Below, in pieces: positions 60,195 through 64,000 of a stretch of DNA of 64,000 nt (position 1 is its first letter; the number at the start of each line of letters is the position of its first letter). Source of the DNA: Amoebidium appalachense. Its lineage: Eukaryota; Ichthyosporea. The stretch lies in the NCBI GenBank assembly GCA_963693365.1, contig CAVNZM010000013.1, positions 2,604,001 to 2,668,000 of the forward strand, written 5' to 3'. The translations under genes were made by a program, and so were the position numbers. The notes beneath the pieces are model-generated. The model saw nothing but the letters and a program-made list of their open reading frames with translations. It was not told the origin of the DNA and did no database searches.

Positions 60195-63100
60195 CTACAT
60201 CCAATGAAGGAGCAGAACGGCCACGGCAGCAGCCCAAATGAGCGATTTCATTGGCTCATGCTGGCCAATCGCCATTGAGCCTTTCAACTGTCCGCCCACG
60301 ACCGCCGACACGACGACGCTGTCTGAAGCGGCAGCGGATTGGCTGGTTGGTGTTGCCAAGGCAACCGTTGCATTTGGTGTCACAACCAGCACCTGATAGG
60401 TGGGTACAACGGTTGAATCCGCGTCATTGGTCGGCGATGCAGAGGCCTCTGCGCCATTGGTCGGCGATGCAGATGCACCATTGGTGGGCAATGCTGATGC
60501 CGCATTTTGACTGGCTGCCGGCGTTGGGATTGCGACATCCCCCCTGTCTTGATTGGCTACACTGCTTTGGCTCGGGTTCTGAATGGCCGACGTGGCCACA
60601 GCACCAGTTTGACCCGCCTGCTCCGTACCTGCGGCTGTGTTGGTTGGCGTTGGCTGGACAGTGGCAGAAATCTGCGAGCCGGAAGACGGGGAGCCAGCCG
60701 TGACAGCACCGGAAGAAGAAGCAGAATTCGTGGGTTTGGTGGTGTTTGTGTTGTTGCGCTTTGGAGGGAGCACACACAGGAGTTCCCCACCTTCGGCCTG
60801 TCGGCGGCGGCGGCAAAGCGGGCTGTTGGGGTTAAGGCCGTTGCTAGGCAGCATGCCGATCCCATTGGTTGCCGTGCCGTTGGAAGCCGTGCCGTTGGTC
60901 GAGGTTTGATTCCCTTTGACGCCATTGGCTGAGGCAGCACCGGTGGTGGTGGTGCCATTGGTCGCCGTCTTGTTTCCTGTGTTTCCATTGGCTGAACCAG
61001 CATTCACCGTACCGTTTGCTGCAGTTCCATTGGTTGCCGTGCCGTGTGCTGCAGTTCCATTGGTTGCCGTGCCGTGTGCTGCGGTTCCATTAGTTGCCGT
61101 GCCGTTGCCAGCCCCACCCGTTGCACCTGGGAAGGTGCCAGGCACTTGGGTGGTGTCTGGGGGGAGATCACCCGAGAGCGTCTCCGTGGTGGTGGAATCC
61201 GCAACACCCGTTGGGGCTGCCGCACCGGCTGCCTGTGTTGTCGCCGTAGCATCAACCGGATTGGCTGCCTGGGTAGCGCCCGCCGCACCACCATTGGCCG
61301 ATTGGCTAACAGGAGACCCTATTGCTGGGGTAGGTGCAATCGATCCATCGGCCATGGTTGAGGGGGTGGTGGCGGCACCACCGGCAGCCTGTGTGGCTGG
61401 GATGGCCTGGTCTCCTCCTGCTGCCTGTGTGGCACCCTGGGCACCGGGTGTTGCTGCAGCGCCAGCGGCCTGGGTGACGCCCTGGGCACCGGGTGTGGCT
61501 GCCGCGCTGGCTGGCTGGGTCGTCTTGTTTCCTGTGTTTCCATTGGCTGAACCAGCATTCATCGTACCGTTTGCTGCAGTTCCATTGATTGCCGTTGCCG
61601 TGCCGTGTGCTGCAGTTCCATTGGTTGCCGTGCCGTGTGCTGCGGTTCCATTAGTTGCCGTGCCGTTGCCAGCCCCACCCGTTGCACCTGGGAAGGTGCC
61701 AGGCACTTGGGTGGAATCCGCAACACCCGTTGGGGCTGCCGCAGTACCTGCGGCTGCGTTGGTTGGCGTTGGCTGGACAGTGGCAGAAACCTGCGAGCCG
61801 GAAGACGGGGAGCCAGCCGTGACAGCACCGGAAGAAGAAGCAGAATTCGTGGGTTTGGTGGTGTTTGTGTTGTTGCGCTTTGGAGGGAGCACACACAAGA
61901 GTTCCCCACCTTCGGCCTGTCGGCGGCGGCGGCAAAGCGGGCTGTTGGGGTTAAGGCCGTTGCTAGGCATCAGGCCGATCCCATTGGTTGCCGTGCCGTT
62001 GGAAGCCGTGCCATTGGTCCAGGTGTGATTCCCTTTGACGCCATTGGCTGAGGCAGCACCGGTGGTGGTGGTGCCATTGGTCGCCGTCTTGTTTCCTGTG
62101 TTTCCATTGGCTGAACCAGCATTCACCGTACCGATTGCTGCAGTTCCATTGGTTGCCGTGCCGTGTGCTGCAGTTCCATTTCCATTGGTTGCCGTGCCGT
62201 GTGCTGCAGTTCCATTGGTTGCCGTGCCGTGTGCTGCGGTTCCATTAGTTGCCGTGCCGTTGCCAGCCCCACCCGTTGCACCTGGGAAGGTGCCAGGCAC
62301 TTGGGTGGTGTCGGGGGGGAGATCACCCGAGAGCGTCTCCGTGGTGGTGGAATCCGCAACACCCGTTGGGGCTGCCGCGCCGGCTGCCTGTGTTGTCGCA
62401 GCGGCTGGCTTGGTGGCCCCGGCGGTGGGAGCAGCCCCGGCAGGAAGGATGGAACCTGCACCATCTGCGGCCTGGGTGGCAGCAGATGCTGTGGGTACGG
62501 GATCCACTCCTTTGTTGGCTGCAGCGGCACCGCTGGCTGGTTGTGTCGCCGGTCCGGTAGCGACAACACCCGCAGATGGGGTGGCCCCACCTGCAGCAGC
62601 TTGAGTGGCCCCAGTGCTGCTATTCGTCGATGGACTAGCGGGAGATCCAATTGCTGGGGTAGGTGCGATCGATCCATCGGCCATGGTTGAAGGGGTGTTG
62701 GCGGCACCACCGGCAGCCTGTGTGGCTGGGATGGCCTGGTCTCCTCCTGCTGCCTGTGTTGCCTTCACAGCACCTGGTGTTGCAGCAGCGCCGGAGGCCT
62801 GAGTGGCGGCCTGGGCACCGGGTGTGGCAGCTGCACCGGCTGGCTGGGTGGATGGCACGGCACCGCCAGCGAGTTGTGTTGCACCTGCAGGCGTGGGGGT
62901 AGCACCAACACCTGCAGCAGGGGTGGCCCCACTTGCGGCCTGGGTGGCACCGTTGGCCCCCGGGGTTGCAGCAGCACCAGCGGCGGCGGATTGGGTGGCA
63001 CCGGCTGTCACGGCAGGGGCGGAACCGGCAGCTTGTGTTGCCGGTGCAGCGCCGCTGGCTGGCTGGGTGGCAGGGGTAGGCTGGGTGCTTCCGTTAGCAC

Positions 63101-63992
63101 CAGCAGCACCGGCGGCTTGGTTGGATGGGCTAGCAGCCCCAGCCGCCTGTGTAGCACCAGGGGCAATAGCACCAGGGGTAGCACCGGCAGTGACGCCGGC
63201 AACTTGGGTGGCGGGTACAACGGAGCCGTCCGCTAGGGTAACTGAAGCCCCAGGGGTTGCAGCCGCGCCGGCGGCAGCAGTGGCAGGGGTGATGGCGGCA
63301 CCAGCGGGCTGTGTAGCACCAGAAGCACTGGAGGGCGCATCAGGGCCAGCTGCCTGTGTTGCTGCTGATGCACCCGCACCCTGGGCCGGGGTGGCTCCTG
63401 CGGCAGCGGTGGCCTGGGCCCCATCGGCTGCAGGTGGCTGGGCAGCCCCGGCAGCTTGTGTGCCCGCGGCAGCACCAGCGGCTTGGGTGGCAACCTCGGC
63501 ACCGGGAGTGGCTGCGGCGCCGGCCGGCTGGGTGGCAGGTGTGGGTAGAATGTTGCCGTTAGCATCAGTGGCAGCGGTAGGCTGGGTGGCCCCGGAGGCT
63601 GGGGATGCGCCCGCAGCCTGTGTGGAGGGGGTGTTGCCATTAGCGCCAGCGCCAGCGGCCTGGCCGGCAGCCGCTGCTTGCGTGGCTCCCGGGACGGCAC
63701 CGGCTGGCTGGGTGGTCGCAACGGCCAATAAATTCCCAGCATTAGAGGTTGGTGTTGCGGATGCAGCCGAACCATTGGCTGAAGCACCAGCCGCGGTGCC
63801 GTTGGCGCCAGCGGATTGGCCGGTGGTGTTGTTGCCTGCGGGCCTCGTGCCGTTAACCTCAACACGTGGCAGGGTGGTACCATTGCCGGCTAGGCCAGCG
63901 CCCAGAGCAACGCCATTGGCTGCACCGGCCGTTGCATCAGGGGGGAGATCCCCCGTAAGGGTTTCTGTGCTGGCCTGGTCACCGGTAGCCAT
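60195..63992 (-). CDS. Repetitive Ala/Thr/Gly/Asn-rich surface glycoprotein (5' open)
   Basis: Uninterrupted frame of 1265 codons to TAG 60195-60197. An ATG lies at 63992, but the frame stays open to the window edge, so the true start may be further right. No signal peptide follows this ATG. The N-terminal half is built of TQAAGA/TQPAGA-like motifs. The rest has 10-residue GTAAHGTATN repeats and about a hundred NGT/NGS-type N-glycosylation sequons and Thr/Ser O-glycosylation candidates. A roughly 215-residue block is present twice, each copy ending in a basic Cys-bounded module, CRRRRQAEGGELLC. The extreme C-terminus is a hydrophobic tail (SLIWAAAVAVLLLHWM) like a GPI-anchor signal or membrane anchor. 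A cell-surface or wall mucin-like glycoprotein is inferred from composition; no catalytic domain is seen. Confidence 0.75.
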   Translation of the reverse strand: MATGDQASTETLTGDLPPDATAGAANGVALGAGLAGNGTTLPRVEVNGTRPAGNNTTGQSAGANGTAAGASANGSAASATPTSNAGNLLAVATTQPAGAVPGATQAAAAGQAAGAGANGNTPSTQAAGASPASGATQPTAATDANGNILPTPATQPAGAAATPGAEVATQAAGAAAGTQAAGAAQPPAADGAQATAAAGATPAQGAGASAATQAAGPDAPSSASGATQPAGAAITPATAAAGAAATPGASVTLADGSVVPATQVAGVTAGATPGAIAPGATQAAGAASPSNQAAGAAGANGSTQPTPATQPASGAAPATQAAGSAPAVTAGATQSAAAGAAATPGANGATQAASGATPAAGVGATPTPAGATQLAGGAVPSTQPAGAAATPGAQAATQASGAAATPGAVKATQAAGGDQAIPATQAAGGAANTPSTMADGSIAPTPAIGSPASPSTNSSTGATQAAAGGATPSAGVVATGPATQPASGAAAANKGVDPVPTASAATQAADGAGSILPAGAAPTAGATKPAAATTQAAGAAAPTGVADSTTTETLSGDLPPDTTQVPGTFPGATGGAGNGTATNGTAAHGTATNGTAAHGTATNGNGTAAHGTATNGTAAIGTVNAGSANGNTGNKTATNGTTTTGAASANGVKGNHTWTNGTASNGTATNGIGLMPSNGLNPNSPLCRRRRQAEGGELLCVLPPKRNNTNTTKPTNSASSSGAVTAGSPSSGSQVSATVQPTPTNAAAGTAAAPTGVADSTQVPGTFPGATGGAGNGTATNGTAAHGTATNGTAAHGTATAINGTAANGTMNAGSANGNTGNKTTQPASAAATPGAQGVTQAAGAAATPGAQGATQAAGGDQAIPATQAAGGAATTPSTMADGSIAPTPAIGSPVSQSANGGAAGATQAANPVDATATTQAAGAAAPTGVADSTTTETLSGDLPPDTTQVPGTFPGATGGAGNGTATNGTAAHGTATNGTAAHGTATNGTAANGTVNAGSANGNTGNKTATNGTTTTGAASANGVKGNQTSTNGTASNGTATNGIGMLPSNGLNPNSPLCRRRRQAEGGELLCVLPPKRNNTNTTKPTNSASSSGAVTAGSPSSGSQISATVQPTPTNTAAGTEQAGQTGAVATSAIQNPSQSSVANQDRGDVAIPTPAASQNAASALPTNGASASPTNGAEASASPTNDADSTVVPTYQVLVVTPNATVALATPTSQSAAASDSVVVSAVVGGQLKGSMAIGQHEPMKSLIWAAAVAVLLLHWM
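60627..62400 (-). repeat. Two copies of a 0.62-0.66-kb block inside the glycoprotein gene
   Basis: Block 60627-61245 recurs at about 61744-62400, differing mainly by one extra short GTAAHGTATN-type unit. Sequences flanking each block (about 61318-61440 and 62651-62760) are also alike, so a higher-order unit of about 1.3 kb was duplicated. Substitutions are few and the frame is kept. Confidence 0.85.
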
Positions 63993-64000
63993 CGGTGCGG

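Overview
This is nuclear DNA of a eukaryote, probably a protist or alga. Protein genes are split by GT-AG introns, there are polyadenylation signals, and there is a two-ORF non-LTR retrotransposon. A BT1/folate-biopterin transporter relic argues against a typical animal or fungus, since that family is mainly known from plants, algae, stramenopiles and parasitic protists. I cannot name the species. The striking texture is homopolymeric C or G tracts of 15-50 bases plus (GT)n/(CA)n and (CT)n microsatellites, which fill intergenic DNA and introns. Most long open frames in the window are translations of these tracts, not genes.

Layout. 1-9.9 kb: low-complexity DNA, a diverged segmental duplication, a dead LINE fragment (2.88-3.91 kb) and a 41-bp minisatellite (8.0-8.6 kb). 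9.90-12.04 kb (-): long serine-rich putative nuclear regulator. 13.83-15.38 kb: 5'-truncated LINE copy. 17.67-22.75 kb (-): seven exons of a BT1-family membrane transporter carrying a stop and several frameshifts, read as a pseudogene. 25.67-29.93 kb (+): four-exon gene joining a WRN-type DEDDy 3'-5' exonuclease to transposase-like, Myb/SANT-like and Cys-rich parts. 33.36-43.22 kb (+): NAA30, the catalytic subunit of NatC, in six short exons (209 aa) spread over 9.9 kb. 45.56-50.29 kb (-): near-complete LINE with ORF1 (one frameshift) and an intact 1064-aa ORF2. 50.92-51.50 and 54.25-54.95 kb (+): two paralogous secreted proteins, each with two saposin-A-type domains. 60.20 kb to the right edge (-): Ala/Thr/Gly/Asn-rich, heavily repeated putative cell-surface glycoprotein.

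The exon models for NAA30, the exonuclease gene and the transporter were made by hand from splice sites, reading phase and family resemblance. In NAA30 and in the exonuclease gene downstream of its uncertain 5' end, all phases agree. The genes do not form an obvious pathway. Besides genes, the window holds two copies of a roughly 40-bp perfect or near-perfect palindrome flanked by 8-10-bp direct repeats (upstream of NAA30 and at 23.7 kb), and a poly-C-tailed repeat family found in the NAA30 introns and 3' flank.
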